A DNA stretch of 60,000 nucleotides from Adiantum capillus-veneris (Eukaryota > Streptophyta > Polypodiopsida > Polypodiales > Pteridaceae). The notes under the pieces are model-generated. The model was not told where the DNA came from, made no database searches, and worked only from the letters and a program-made list of their open reading frames with translations. The position numbers and the translations under genes are program-made. The stretch covers positions 23,656,513 through 23,716,512 of the forward strand of contig CM043968.1 of assembly GCA_014529385.2 (NCBI GenBank). Direction: 5' to 3'. How positions within the stretch are numbered: the stretch's first letter is position 1; each line of letters begins with the position of its first letter. Shown here piece by piece: positions 24,817 through 37,139 of the stretch.

Positions 24817-26142
24817 TAACATGTAACCAGCATTGCTACTGCCAGCAAGAAGCAAGGCCAAATTTTGGTAAATCTCTCTTCCCCCTCCAAGGTGAAAACG
24901 TGTGTCAACATTTCTATGCATACACAAGGTAGTCCCAATCAAATCATCTTTGATGCTTCATCATCAAATTAGATCATTCTCCAAAGTGCTAATAAGGTTC
25001 TCTATCTAACTATGAACATTGAATAGTGACATCTTGAACATGCCCAAGGAATTTAGGGCTTGTAAAGGTATGAGTATTTTTAAACGTGCATAGTGTATAC
25101 TTTTTCGGTCACAACTTTCAAGGATCTTGCCTTTGAAGTAGCTAGGAAAAGGCCTAAAATGTTACCACAAACCTAATATATAAGTTCATCTCTCTCTCTC
25201 TCTCTCTCTCTCTCTAAGTATTCGATGTTTTGACACTACATTATCCTTACAAAGGAAGACGTATACTTGTACAAAGTACCATTGTAAATTTTCTAACGCA
25301 TTTTTTTTGCAAGGAATTGATAATGAAGATGCATGTGAGTCCAACTCTTGGTCCGCCTATGCATCCAATTAAGTAGTAGGCATACTTGACACCTCAAGGT
25401 GTCCATTGTACGTCAATCTAAGGCTTGGCCTTGTTAGATGGCCGACCTCACACAATCAAATGTCTCTTTCAATTTGTTAGCCCATATAACAATCAAAGTG
25501 ACATGTAGTTCTCATCTAATGCCTTCTCATCCAAGATTTGCAATTCTCATGAATGAAATTAGGATATCCATGTCTTGAAATTTGATTTCTTGCATACCAA
25601 GAAATAAATCTTTAGCCCATAAAAGTGATAAATCATCCTCATCTCAATGCACTTATGAATTCTTTGGTGATAGTTGACAACGAAGCCAAAAAATCTTGAT
25701 ACCCTCTTGAGACTGCGACTTTTCAAAATGTGTACCATATCACATGAGTTAACTAGAGAGGGTAACCATAATACTCCAAAATGTATACTTTCATCCTGAG
25801 GGATTCACTCTATATACAAAATGGCACTCCACCTACGAGCGGACAACTTTGATAAAACCCTTATATATGACTCATATTAGAAAATATGACCCCCCTTTCT
25901 ACGCTTATACGACAATCAATGATGAAAACTATCATACCCCTATCTTACACATAAAATTTAGGTATCACATGATCTAAATGAGTAAAAGTAGTCAAAGAGT
26001 GTATAGCATAGTGACTGGCAACGTACTAAGGAACCACTTATGTTGATACCTAGATGTACCTTCAATGTGGTCTTAGTTTGACTTTCAAACTATGTGCTTG
26101 ATCATCTTGCACTCTGGCTACTCGTCCAATTCTGAATCATCT
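24817..26142. repeat. Repeat R, copy B, first part
   Basis: Matches copy A from its start (TAACATGTAACCAGCATTGC) to the point equivalent to about 21072, where the copia element was inserted. The final CATCT (26138-26142) is the left target-site duplication. Confidence 0.88.
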
Positions 26143-26369
26143 TGTTGAAATTAGGGTTGCAGAGAAACACACACAGCTTGGAGAAGACGAAGGAAGCTCA
26201 AGGCACACAATAGAGAGTGTATTACTTAGTGTGCAATGGAAAGATAGATAGCCCTAGAGTGATGGGCGTATATACAATGTACGGGGGAAAAAACCTCCTA
26301 AAGAGGGAAAAAATGCCCCGGCGGTCCTAGTGTGTTCACACACATCACTACCACATGTATATGGTAAAA
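26143..26369 (-). repeat. Copia family 1 3' LTR
   Basis: 227 bases, left-hand copy in the window. Near-identical to 39549-39775 with a few point differences, including the last bases (TAAAA in place of TAACA). Confidence 0.93.
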
Positions 26370-26444
26370 AATCCCCCCTGGAGTGATGTGGTGAACGAGA
26401 GTTGGCACATGAGTAAAGGGAAGTGCCATGCCCTAAGGACATGA

Positions 26445-28964
26445 TCAGTCCACAAAGGGGAGTAAGCCCAAAGCTTTGTGAAAAGCTTCAAGCTTCTCAC
26501 GAGACAATGCCTTTGTGAAAAGATCTGCAAGGTTGTCCTGTGTTGGCACATAAGCCAAGCTGATCTCTCCTGCTGAGAGCCTCTCCTTGACATAGTGGTA
26601 ATGCACCTCAATGTGCTTTGTGCGAGCATGAAAAACTGGGTTCCTCGCAACTGCCAATGTGCTCTGACTGTCAGTGTAGATAGTGTTGGCAGTGTCCTGT
26701 CCAACACCCAAATCAGCCATAAGGCATCTGAGCCATACACACTCAACCGTAGCTGTGAAGACTGCCCTGTACTCAGCCTCACAACTCGAAGTGGCCACAG
26801 TAGGTTGCTTCTTGCTCAACCATGATATACATGAACTACCAAGCATGAAACAAAAACCACTTGTGGACACTCGCGTGTCAAAACAACCAGCCCAATCTGA
26901 GTTTGAAAAAGCATGTAATTCTGGCGGCAATGATCCCCCCTTCAGATAAAACAAGCCAAGATGTAAAGTGCCACTAAGGTAGCGAAAAATCCTCTTGTCA
27001 GCCTGCCAATGCTTAGACCCTGGGCTATGGATAAATCTGCTGACCTGTGAGACTGCAAACCGAATATCCGGCCTCGTGTTGCATACATAAATGAGGCAGC
27101 CAATAGCAGTCTGGTAAAGAGTGACATCAGCAGGATCGCTAGCATCATGTAGACTCAACTTCAAACCTGTTTCCATGGAAGTGGCAATAGGTTTGCAATC
27201 CTCAAGTCCAAACTTACATAGCAATGTCTCTAAGTAACTTTTCTGACACAAGGCAATACCACCATCACACTGCTTAAACTGTATACCCAAGTAATGACGC
27301 AATAGTCCCAAATCTTTCATCTTGAACGTAGCATTCAAATCAGCCTTAAATTCAGCAATATGTCTCTCATTTGGTCCAGTGATCAGCAAATCATCGACAT
27401 AAAGAACCACAATGAGAAGTACATCACCCTCACGCTTTACATAGAATGTGCTTTCTGTTGGATTGTTACGAAAGCCTAGTTTGACCAAATGAGTGTCAGC
27501 TTTCTCATACCAAGCATGAGGAGATTGCTTCAACCCATACAAAGCCTTGTTACATTTGCACACTTTGTCCTCTTGTCCTTTTATGACAAAGCTGGGAGGC
27601 TGCGTTACATAAACTTCCTCAAATATGTCACCATTCAAGAAAGCAGTAACAATGTCTGATTGATGTACATCCCAACCAAAATGAGCTGCCAATGCACATA
27701 GAAAACGCACAGTAGTTATACGACAAGTGGGAGCAAAAGTCTCTTCATAATCAATGCCTTTTTGCTGTGCATAACCCTTTGCAACAAGTCGAGCCTTATG
27801 GCGATCGATCTCACCATCCGGCTTGCATTTTAACTTGTAAACCCACTTCGTACCAATGGCCTTTTTGCCAGGAGGCAAATCGCATAAAGTCCATGTGTCA
27901 TTTTCTATAAGTGCATCATATTTTGATTGTATGGAAGCCATCCAATTTTCTGAATTCTGTGCTTCATCAAAAGACAGAGGCTCCTCAGCATCATGTAAAC
28001 TAGACACAGCCAAAGCATAACAATATGATGCATAAGATGCATGGCGAGAGCATGAACGAGTACGACTAGACAAAGGTGCATCCAATTTACTGTCACGCAA
28101 AGTGTGCACCAGCCATTTTGGCATACCTCTAGCCTGCTCATTTTCAGCCCTTTCCTCATCAAGTACATCATGTACATCTGCATCAGTAATAGGCTGATCT
28201 GTAACATTTTCAGAAACCCCCATAGGCTGTACATTTGCCTCATTGGAACTTACATTTGTATTTTCACCATTGAAAAGAGGCAACAAAGTGTTATAAATGC
28301 CCTGTGAGCTTACATTACTGTCGCTAGTACATGACAGCAAGGGCTGAACAAAATCTTCCACAAACACTACATCCCGTGAAACCAGAATACGTTTTCTTTG
28401 CGGATGATACAACCTGTAACCTTTGCTTTCAGCACTATAACCAACAAAAATACATTTGACAGCCTTATCATCCAATTTTCTGCGCTGCACTTGTGACACC
28501 AAAGCATATGCCAAACAGCCAAAAACACGCATGTGCTCAATAGAAGGCTTTCTATCATGCCATGCTTCATATGGAGTAATAGATTGCAAAGCTTTCGTAG
28601 GACACCTGTTAAGTACATAAGTGGCACACATGATGGCCTCAAGCCAAAAAGAATGCGGCAAAGCTTGACTTTTGACCATACATCGTGCCATTTCCGTCAG
28701 TGACTTGTTTTTCCTCTCAGCAACACCATTTTGGTGAGGTGTATAAGGCACTGTACATTGGTGTTTTATCCCACGACTAGCCAGAAATGCATTAAATTCA
28801 TGAGATATATACTCCCCCCCTCGATCGGAACGGAGGGTGCCCATAGTACATTTTGAGACATTTTCAGCCATAGCCAGAAATTGTTTGAAGCACATAAAAA
28901 CTTCGGACTTCGCTTTAAGCGAAAATACCCATGCATGCCTGGAGTAATCATCAATGAAAGTCAC
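26445..28964 (-). CDS. Copia pol: integrase core, reverse transcriptase, RNase H
   Basis: 839 uninterrupted codons. Integrase core: TFIDDYSRHAWVF near residue 2, RSDRGGEY near 45, and PYTPHQNGVAERKN near 75, giving the D-D-E residues. The copia integrase tail (ITPYEAWHDRKPSIEHMRVFGC) follows. RT at about 340-590: TKWVYKLKCKPDG, VTAFLNGDIFEEVYV, LYVDDLLITG. RNase H at about 680-820: SNSDWAGCFDTR, SCEAEYRA, YTDSQSTLAVARNP, HIEVHYHYVKERL. The frame is the downstream part of a polyprotein that in the intact family starts with gag; its upstream end was displaced by the CACTA insertion 10 bases away. No internal stop, unlike the sister copy. Confidence 0.93.
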   Translation of the reverse strand: MTFIDDYSRHAWVFSLKAKSEVFMCFKQFLAMAENVSKCTMGTLRSDRGGEYISHEFNAFLASRGIKHQCTVPYTPHQNGVAERKNKSLTEMARCMVKSQALPHSFWLEAIMCATYVLNRCPTKALQSITPYEAWHDRKPSIEHMRVFGCLAYALVSQVQRRKLDDKAVKCIFVGYSAESKGYRLYHPQRKRILVSRDVVFVEDFVQPLLSCTSDSNVSSQGIYNTLLPLFNGENTNVSSNEANVQPMGVSENVTDQPITDADVHDVLDEERAENEQARGMPKWLVHTLRDSKLDAPLSSRTRSCSRHASYASYCYALAVSSLHDAEEPLSFDEAQNSENWMASIQSKYDALIENDTWTLCDLPPGKKAIGTKWVYKLKCKPDGEIDRHKARLVAKGYAQQKGIDYEETFAPTCRITTVRFLCALAAHFGWDVHQSDIVTAFLNGDIFEEVYVTQPPSFVIKGQEDKVCKCNKALYGLKQSPHAWYEKADTHLVKLGFRNNPTESTFYVKREGDVLLIVVLYVDDLLITGPNERHIAEFKADLNATFKMKDLGLLRHYLGIQFKQCDGGIALCQKSYLETLLCKFGLEDCKPIATSMETGLKLSLHDASDPADVTLYQTAIGCLIYVCNTRPDIRFAVSQVSRFIHSPGSKHWQADKRIFRYLSGTLHLGLFYLKGGSLPPELHAFSNSDWAGCFDTRVSTSGFCFMLGSSCISWLSKKQPTVATSSCEAEYRAVFTATVECVWLRCLMADLGVGQDTANTIYTDSQSTLAVARNPVFHARTKHIEVHYHYVKERLSAGEISLAYVPTQDNLADLFTKALSREKLEAFHKALGLLPFVD

Positions 28965-28993
28965 GAAGTACAGGCACTACAACACTACATGGA

Positions 28994-29122
28994 GATATCG
29001 ACGCGCATATATCGACGAAATTAGCGGGCGTCGATATACGCATCGATATACGCATCGCAATGTGCGTCGATATACATGTGGAAAGGCTTTATTTCCCACG
29101 CGTATATCGACGCGTATAGCGA
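28994..29122. repeat. CACTA left subterminal repeats
   Basis: Several copies of GCGTCGATATA / TATATCGACG in both orientations. The right end (about 35617-35700) carries the related GACGCGTATAGCGACG and GCAGCGTCGATAA. Subterminal motifs are the usual TNPA binding sites in En/Spm. Confidence 0.75.
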
Positions 29123-29276
29123 CGCAAAAAAATTTGGGGGAAAAAAGCGAAACCCGCGAGCAGCAGGGGCCATTTTCACCTGCGCTCTGCTCAAATCTTG
29201 GCCTCCACCTGCTGCGTAGGTATTATGCCCCCCCCAACCCCTCTCTCTCTCTACATCGTGTGTGTGTCTGTAGGAA

Positions 29277-29411
<135 letters not shown>

Positions 29412-30114
29412 GGGAAGTGAAGAGTGAGACAGAGAGAGAGAGATAGGAAAATAAGGAAATAGAGAGAGAAAGAGAGATAGCGAGAGCGAGATCGAGAGAG
29501 AGAGAGAAAGAGAGATAGCGAGAGTGAGATTGAGAGAGAAAGAGAGATCGAGATCGCGTTTTTGAGCAAGAACCATGCAAGGCTTCTGAATCTTTCTCAA
29601 GTTGCTCATCCATCTCCACATTATCTTCTGGCTTGGACATGGAGGCCCCGTCCGGTTTACAATCAGGTAGAAAACTTTCATTGGGCTGAGAACTTCCATG
29701 GCTTGTGCATGTGGTGAAAAAAACAACAGGATGGGCATAATATCCTTGGAAAAACCTGTGCAAAAAATTGCAAACAGACGGAACATTACAAAAATGACAA
29801 AAATGGTCATGCTTTAATATATGATTCATCAAGTGCGGCATTAGAAAGCTTTCTCTGACAGGCTACCTCGGAATGGAGGCAGGTGGGTTCGTAGACAGAG
29901 AAGAAACTATGGAACTAAAAGAGGCAAAGGGGTTTTGCCTGCTACATGCATTGCCATGTACACCTGGGAGTGCATGTATGTGTCTACCCATATAGGATTT
30001 GACCAATAAAGACGAGATTTTGACCTGGTGGTCCTGAGCTCCGTACACCTCTGGACCGAGGTGTACGGAGATTGGGCAAGACTAGAGAATGCGAGGTAGT
30101 TTACATTGTGAGGA

Positions 30115-30115
<1 letters not shown>

Positions 30116-30158
<43 letters not shown>
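30116..30158. repeat. (TA)n upstream of the CACTA transposase
   Basis: About 21 TA units ending 27 bases before the transposase ATG at 30185. Its position next to the gene may be incidental. Confidence 0.9.
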
Positions 30159-30163
<5 letters not shown>

Positions 30164-30184
30164 CAACATTCATAATCATTGTAG

Positions 30185-33100
30185 ATGGCAACGTCATCAA
30201 CTAACATGGAGGAAAAGATTGCATGCTCGTGCACGCTCTGCAAGTATCAAATCCTGCGCAAGCGTAGGATATGTAATGAGCATGTGCACAAGTACGGAGA
30301 GTTTGCTAGAGAAACCGTACAGAATCTGCGATACGACTCCTACGGAACGGGCATTTATTTCCGTGACATAGCACCTACATCTGAGAGAGAGAGAAAAAAG
30401 ATTATGCATGAAGGTCCGACCAATATAGAGCCACGGATGGAAGCAGAAAAAGGCTTACAGATAGAAGACGACGGCATGGAGGAGATGCTGGATGCCTTCT
30501 TCCAGACAAGCGAGGAGAACGCGAACGAAGCAGCACCAGAAGCCGTGTGCCTATCTCCTGAAGACATGTTGAGGAAGTTGGCACGTCAACCAATCTATGA
30601 AGGCGCCAAAATATATGTGCTTCGTACTTGTCTGGCGTTTTTGAATCTTCAGTCAGTGTACGGGTGGTCAGATGCAAGCGTCACTGCTTTGTTTAGGTAC
30701 GTAATTTACAAAAGAGATTTTTCGATTGCAACGGTGATGTGCTCGGAGAGCTTTTGAATTTAATGTGGATTAAACAGGTTATTGCGAGAGCAACTTCTCC
30801 CGGCTGGCAATGAAATGCCCCTCTCCAGGGCAGACGCAAAGCAACTTCTGACCTCAGTTGGCTTGGACTACAACAAGATTCATGCATGTCCAAATGATTG
30901 CATTCTTTTTCGCAATGAATTCGAAGATTGTCTGTCGTGTCCTAAGTGCGGAGCAATGCGCTACAAACAAGATGCAGTTGGCGAGACAGTGCCAGCTAAA
31001 GTGTTGCGGCATTTTCCTATTATTCCTAGGATAAAAAGCATGTTTCGTTGTGGTTCCATTGCAAAGTTGATGATGTGGCATTCTACGAATAGATCCACTG
31101 ACGCAACATTTAGGGTGCCCGCTGATTCGAAGGCTTGGAGGCACATTGAAGATACCTGGCCACATTTTAAGAGTGAACCACGCAATTTGCATTTGGGCGT
31201 GGCAATGGATGGAGTCAATCCATTTGGCTTGAGAAGCTCGTCATGGAGCACTTGGCCTGTGTGCCTTATCAATTACAACCTCCTGCCGTGGCTTGCTATC
31301 AAGAAGGGTCATTTGATTTTAAGCTTGATTGTACCTGGTAAGTTCAAGGCAAAAAACATGGATGTTTATCTAGCTCCACTAGTTGACGAGCTCCAGGAGT
31401 TATGGCATGGGATCGACATAGCAGATGCGGTTGAACCAGTAGGACAACAGCATGCAAGGATCCATGGACTTCTTATGTGGACTATGCATGATTGGCCAGG
31501 ATACGGAGAAGCTTCTGGTAATGGTTATTGATTTACAAAATTCTCGCTATTCGCAAGCCCTTTGCCTTGGCCTGATTCATGCTTTGATATATGCAGGACT
31601 AACAACTTCGGGATACAATGCATGTCCAATTTGCGGGCAGTCTTTGGATGTGCGCTATTCTACCTCTCTTTGAAAGACAATTTATCAAGGCCACCACCGT
31701 TATCTTCCAAATGGCCATCACTTGCGCGAAGGCCAGCTTGGTCGCGTCGAATGTCGTCCTATGCATGTACAAGAGTGGCGTCGCCGATGGGAGCAACATG
31801 AGGGGCAACCTGTTCCAGGAATGAAACGTTTGTCCATTCTCCATACGTTGCCGTACTGGGGTGATCTACTAATTAACCATTTGCTGGATCCAATGCATAT
31901 ATTCAAGAATGTGGGAGAGCTCCTCTGGAAGACAATCATGGGAATGAAAGACAATCGAGCTTCACGAGATGATTTGCAGTCGGTTGGAAAGATGCGAGAG
32001 TTGTGGCCTTTCACCAATGCAGCTGGTCAAACAAAACTTCCAAGAGCGCCATGGGTATTGCTAAAAAACGAAGAGCGACAAGTGAAAAGGGTGACTTCAG
32101 AGTTCAGGACGCCAATAGGATATATGCTATGTCTCAAGACAGCATTCACCCATGACGATCAACTGTCAGGGTTGAAATCGCACGACTGGCATAAGTTCTT
32201 GCAATTTATTCTTCCAATTGTGATCAAGGGGTGTTTAACGGACGAAGTGCGGACCTGCATATACAAGATTTCAGAGCTAGTGCAGTGGATCTCTTCCAAG
32301 GAGATACGGGAGGAATCTATTGCAGTCGCAAGGGCTAACTCCATTGAGGCAGTTTGCATGATTGAGAAGTATCTACCCACGAGCTGCCTAACTATCCAAA
32401 TGCACTTGCTCGTCCATGTAGTAGATGAGGTTGCAGTGGCAGGTACAGTCCACAGCCGTTGGATGTTCTTTCTAGAGCGGTTCATGAAAACACTTAAGGG
32501 TTTTGTTCGCCAAAAAGCGCGTCCAGAGGGGAGCATGGCAGAAGGATGGCTGGTGCAAGAGTCTCTTGTATTGACGACCGAATTTCTATCCGTTTTTGAC
32601 CTAGAAATGCCTCGATTGTGGAGCGATGAGGAGGATGCAAGACTGGTGGGAGAGGAGCCGCAAGGGCAAGGGGTGCCGAAGAAAATGAACCTGGCCATGC
32701 GAGAAAAGATCATGAAGTTCTTTCTACTAAATTCAGTGTCGATGCAAAAATGGCTTGAAAGGTACGAAGAAGAGAAAGAGAGACGCAATCTAGAGCGATA
32801 AGATTTCAGGCAAAGTCGAACGACTAGAGGCTTATCCTTGCCAGACTATCTCGCTCCTCTACCTGAATTCCCTAAAATGGCATGGTTGGACAAGATAGTG
32901 AGAGCAGCTCGACAGATCGGAGAACCCATATCTCTAGAAGAGGAAGAGCTGGCTATTGGATGTGACTGGAAGTATCATACATACATGGCACTGTGGTCGC
33001 ATGGAAAGCATTTCAGAACACAACAAATTGACAGCAGAAGAAACACGTTTGACAGTGGGGTAATGGTTAGTTTCATGCAAAAGAGCAGGGCCAGTGCTAG

Positions 33101-33678
33101 AGACACGAATGAGAGCACTAGCAACCTGGATTACTGTGGTCTGGTGTCAGATATCCTGAAAGTAAGCTTCAGGCGGTTTGAGATGTTTTTGTTGGATGTG
33201 AAGTGGTTCAAGGTGATTACTTCTGGTCGCAATGCAACGGTACGCAGAGATGGAAACAAACTTGCAAATAGATTCTACAAAGACTTGGACAGATGCGAGC
33301 GACACATTTGCTCTCCCCGAACATTGCGAGCAAGTGGTCTTTGTACCGGACCCTCGAGAGCGACAATGGTGGTTTGTGGTTCAGGTTGCTCCAAGAAATA
33401 AACAAGTATTTGAAGGGCAAGATCTCCTGGAGGAAAGTCAGTCAGACGACGTCCATACTACTGTGACATTAGACGAGATGGACGAAGGTATGGCAGAGGA
33501 AGCTGACAGATAAACGAGGGATGACGCAGACGAGCCAGAATTGACACTTGTAGATGAAGATGCAATGGATGAAGACAATCTGCCAGAACGAGTTGGGGCA
33601 GAGTTATGTTTGCAATTAGAGATAGACGATGATACGGTGCAAGATCTTATCGATGATGCCTCACTCGTCGAGGCCTAG
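30185..33678 (+). pseudogene. CACTA TNP2-like transposase
   Basis: Exon 1 30185-30696, intron 30697-30777, exon 2 30778-31517, intron 31518-31596, exon 3 31597-33678; both introns are GT-AG and keep phase. Exon 2 holds the transposase_21 core (CPNDCILFRNEFEDCLSCPKC, WHSTNRSTD, LGVAMDGVNPFG, LPPW-like LLPWLAIKKGH). Exon 3 adds YNACPICGQ, LLDPMHIFKNV, a DUF4218-like block (EKYLPTSCLTIQMHLLVHV) and a DUF4216-like block (WFKVITSGRNATVRRD … VVFVPDPRERQW). TNP2 cuts at CACTA ends. Lesions: in-frame TGA 31671-31673, TAA 32799-32801, TAA 33511-33513, and a one-base shift near 33255-33275. Coding sense persists beyond each stop, so the damage is recent. Confidence 0.9.
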
Positions 33679-33776
33679 GCCTGTAAGTGTTTGTGTGAAG
33701 ACTTTGATTTAAAATTAAGCTTAAAGTTAATTTAAACAACTGTGTTCTGACGCTTTATTTTACTTTCTTTGTGCAG

Positions 33777-35041
33777 GACTTTAGTATGGCAGACGAGATT
33801 CCAGATCCCGCTTCCATGAGTGCAGATGCATTCATGGGCTTCGTTACACGGATGACGCTTGCTCAGATGGCAGAGGCTTCTCAGTATTGGGTAGCCAGAG
33901 GCACGGGTACTACGCCTCCGGGCTTCACACCCGAGGGACCGACACCTAGGGGGGGGGACGTCTACGGGGTTCAGGACGCCTATGGGTACGATGCCTTCTT
34001 CTCCCATCACAGCCGCTTCGACACCTAGGGGTGGGGCAGAGGCGGGTACGTCCTCATCTCCGCAGCACAGGCGCACTCGTCGATCTCGGCGATCGTCAGG
34101 TGGAGGTGGTGGCTGCTGTGGAGGAGGGTCCACAGATGCTTCGACCCTCCTCGCTCACGACCCCCGTCTTACCCAGGCACACCTCTCGACACACCTCTTG
34201 GCACACCTCGGACACCTTGGGGGGCACACGATCCTAGTGCCTCCAAGCTCTATACTGTACGGGGAGATGGTTCTGTTGACATGGATAGAGTCGGAACTGA
34301 GATGCGACAGCGGATTCGCCAGCTCGTGGAGCTGCAGTTTTCGACCAGTATTCTGACGTCTTGGGATCAGCAAGAAAAGGAAAAAGTCACTTACATAGTG
34401 GATACCATCCTAAGAGAGTACCAGCCTACTCCGGGTTCTTCCGTTGTTTCGGCGCGGTGGATCAAGGGTGTTGCACGGGACACCATCAAACATCGACGAG
34501 ATGCAGCTCGGAAGGCTTTCAGGACCGGCTCGCCGAAGCCTTCGGGCATCCCACACGAGATGTGGCTGCAGATCAGGGAGGATGAGCGGACAGCGGCCAC
34601 GCGGTTCAGACAGCAGCGTGAGGCCGCGTAGGTACGACAGATGACTAGGGGGACATCTCATCTTGGCAGCGGAGGCTTCGACACCTTTCGCTATGAGTTT
34701 GTGAGTTTCTAATCCAATCTTAACTATGGCGTTTTTTAAAACGCGATGAATCATGTATTCTTATTACTTTGATTTTTGTATAAACGCAGAATCTTGCGAT
34801 GCATCGAGCTCCATCATGCGAGGAGGAGTCAGATGGATATCGCATAGGTATCTATGAAGTACTGAATGATCTTGAAGCTTCAGGAGAGCCTATAGACTGG
34901 GAGGCCTTACAGTCTCGCTCATCGCTTGAGGTGAGACGTTAATATGTGTGAGTTGATTTAATTAAGTCAGTATATGTGAATTAATATCAATACTAATTTT
35001 GTGAGTTGTCCTATGTGCAGGTTGCGACGCCTAGTCATTAG
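33777..35041 (+). pseudogene. Second CACTA gene (TNPA position)
   Basis: Acceptor TGCAG at 33772-33776, ATG at 33786. Exons end at 34700 (donor GTGAGT), then 34790-34930 and 35021-35041 (ending TPSH and TAG), all phase 0. The region from about 34281 reads MDRVGTEMRQRIRQLVELQF … ARWIKGVARDTIKHRRDAARKAF … IREDERTAATRFRQQ, a helical, basic segment like those of plant CACTA second genes (transposase_24 type). Stops TAG at about 34026-34028 and 34629-34631 interrupt the frame. A run of nine G near 33949 probably causes the scrambled stretch 33950-34150. Its likely role, by analogy with TNPA, is binding subterminal repeats. Confidence 0.65.
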
Positions 35042-35724
35042 TGGACCAGATTTCATCTATATGCTTTGTGAGACACAGACACGCTTCTGTGTCTCTTTTT
35101 TGTACAAACAGTTAGTGTTCAGATAGTTATTGTTTCCCTTATGGTTATGATTATTGTCATTGTCATTGTATAGACAGTTATTGTTTCTCTTTCTGGTTAT
35201 GCTTATGGTTATTGTTAATTTTGTTTATGGTTATGGTTATCTGCATTATGGTTTTGATCAAAGTGATTATAGCTGGTTATGGTTTTAAGTTATGGTTATG
35301 CTTTTAAGTTATGGCTATGCTTTTCAGTTGGTACGGTTGTCTTTCATTGGCCTTAAATCTCATGTGAGATCCTACATGGATAGCATGTAGGAGGTGTATA
35401 CATGATATGGGTTTTTTTTAAAAGTTTATGTAAAAACAAAGGGAACTCTGCCGAAATTTCTACGCGCGGGAGCATGGTTGATATTTTGGTGCTGCTCGCT
35501 TTCTTGGGCAGAGGGCAGGAAGTCTGGCTGTGGCTGTGTCCATCTTTTAACTGGGCACAGGCCAGGCTACCTGCCCTCTGCCCAAGAATTTTTTTTTCTG
35601 CTATGGTTGTTGCTATATGCGTCGCTATCCGCGTTGCTAATAGCGACTGGTGTCACAGCGACGCGTATAGCGACGCTCATAGCGACGGGCAGCGTCGATA
35701 ACACCTTCTTTTGTTGTAGTGAGG

Positions 35725-35872
35725 TAATTGCCCAAGGACGGAGTTTGCATGGGCCCACAAACATCACTATGCACAAGTTGCAACCTGCATGTGGCCCGAA
35801 CTGAACCATCCTTTGGAAACTTAGAACGCTGCATCTTACCCAAAATACAGCCTTCACAAACATGTTTGACAG
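35725..35872 (-). pseudogene. Copia integrase zinc-binding fragment
   Basis: Short pol segment (VCEGCILGKMQRSKF-type, HSDVCGPMQTPSLGNYL in broken frames) between the CACTA element and E0. It joins the gag/protease part at 37598 and the integrase core at 28964 when the insertions are removed. Confidence 0.8.
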
Positions 35873-36057
35873 GTGCTTTGTAATGGAATTAGCCTATTCA
35901 ACTTGAGAATAGCGGAAATTAATGAGAATACTTTCGAGAAATAACTTTGTGAGCATAGTGGGTAGACATAATTGAAGATAGCAACATAATCATAGCAATT
36001 AGTTAACTTGGCATGAACAATACTTTTGCAAGAGAGAGAATTTAGAGAACATGACAA

Positions 36058-36222
36058 CAGTTGAGGACCGGATTTATGTGGAGCCGGTCCCCCCTCCAAT
36101 AGGCATTTGTATTATGATTTCTCTCATTAAGAGATAAATCATAATACAGTTGAGGACCGGATTTATGTGGAGCCGGTCCCCCCTCCAATAGGCATTTGTA
36201 TTATGATTTCTCTCATTAAGAG
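36058..36222. repeat. 89-base tandem duplication inside E0
   Basis: Starts CAGTTGAGGACCGGATTTAT at 36058 and again at 36147, almost without differences, so it is younger than E0. E1 and E2 carry only one copy. The end of the unit holds a small inverted repeat (TATTATGATT … AATCATAATA). Confidence 0.92.
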
Positions 36223-37139
36223 AGAAGTCTCATTAAGAGAGACTTGTTACAATACATTCTTTGTGTTCCTTGTGACCTAGGTGATGCAATGAAGATGGAA
36301 AGCTTCATGCATCACAATCATAACATAACATGAACTTGAAGAAATCTTTAATTGTCCCAAGCCTCAGTCCCAAGACCTCAAACACCTTCGAAGGTGGAGA
36401 GAGCTAGCAGGGAATGAGGGTAGGGAAGAGGAAGAAGAAACATTTCATAGGAGAAAGAACTAGTTCCTCACTTATCATACTCTTGTTGCTAGCATACATA
36501 ATAGCATAGTAATGAAGAAGAAGGAGATGACAAGCTCAAGCATTGAAGCATGGCTCTTGGTTGGATTTGCACTCCATAGCCAAGAGTGTTGGTGTAGGCT
36601 CTCAACCTCTACTTGCTTGGAGAGGGAGCTCTTGCACTTTGCATAGCACACAATGAGAGTGATTGTGAGTGTGTGTGGGTGAGTATACCCCTCAAGCAAG
36701 CCCCTAGCTAGCTTGGGTCGACCCCCCCTTGTAGCTCATGCTTGAAGCTCATTGGATCCTCCCAGGCCTAGCCAATCATGAGCAGGAGGCATTACAAGCA
36801 GTAGGGGTAGCCTTGAGACAAGTGTCCCCCTTTCCTTTTTGAGAGAGAGGGCTAGATAAATGCTAAAACAATTAGATAATTCATGTAATTTATCATTGGA
36901 CCCCTTTGAAGCTTAGCCAATAGGCTTCAAGCAACACATGAAGGTAACATGGGTAGGGGCATGACATGTGTCCTTGCTGCCTCTTCAAGTTGGGGCTTCC
37001 CTTGTGTGTGTGAGTGGGTGTTCTCTCTCTAGCCCCTAGGAAAAGGGCTCGCCCCCCCTCTTGTAGGAATGCTTTTGACTTTAGGTGATCAAGCACCTTA
37101 CTCACCAAGCATGACAAAGCACTTGAACTAGGGGGTGTT

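Noticed and set aside
26254-26442. Small ORFs inside the copia LTR
   Set aside because: They recur in every LTR copy and overlap promoter and terminal sequence; no protein evidence.
32159-32788. 209-codon minus-strand frame opposite the CACTA transposase
   Set aside because: Shadow of the plus-strand coding sequence; no recognisable domain.
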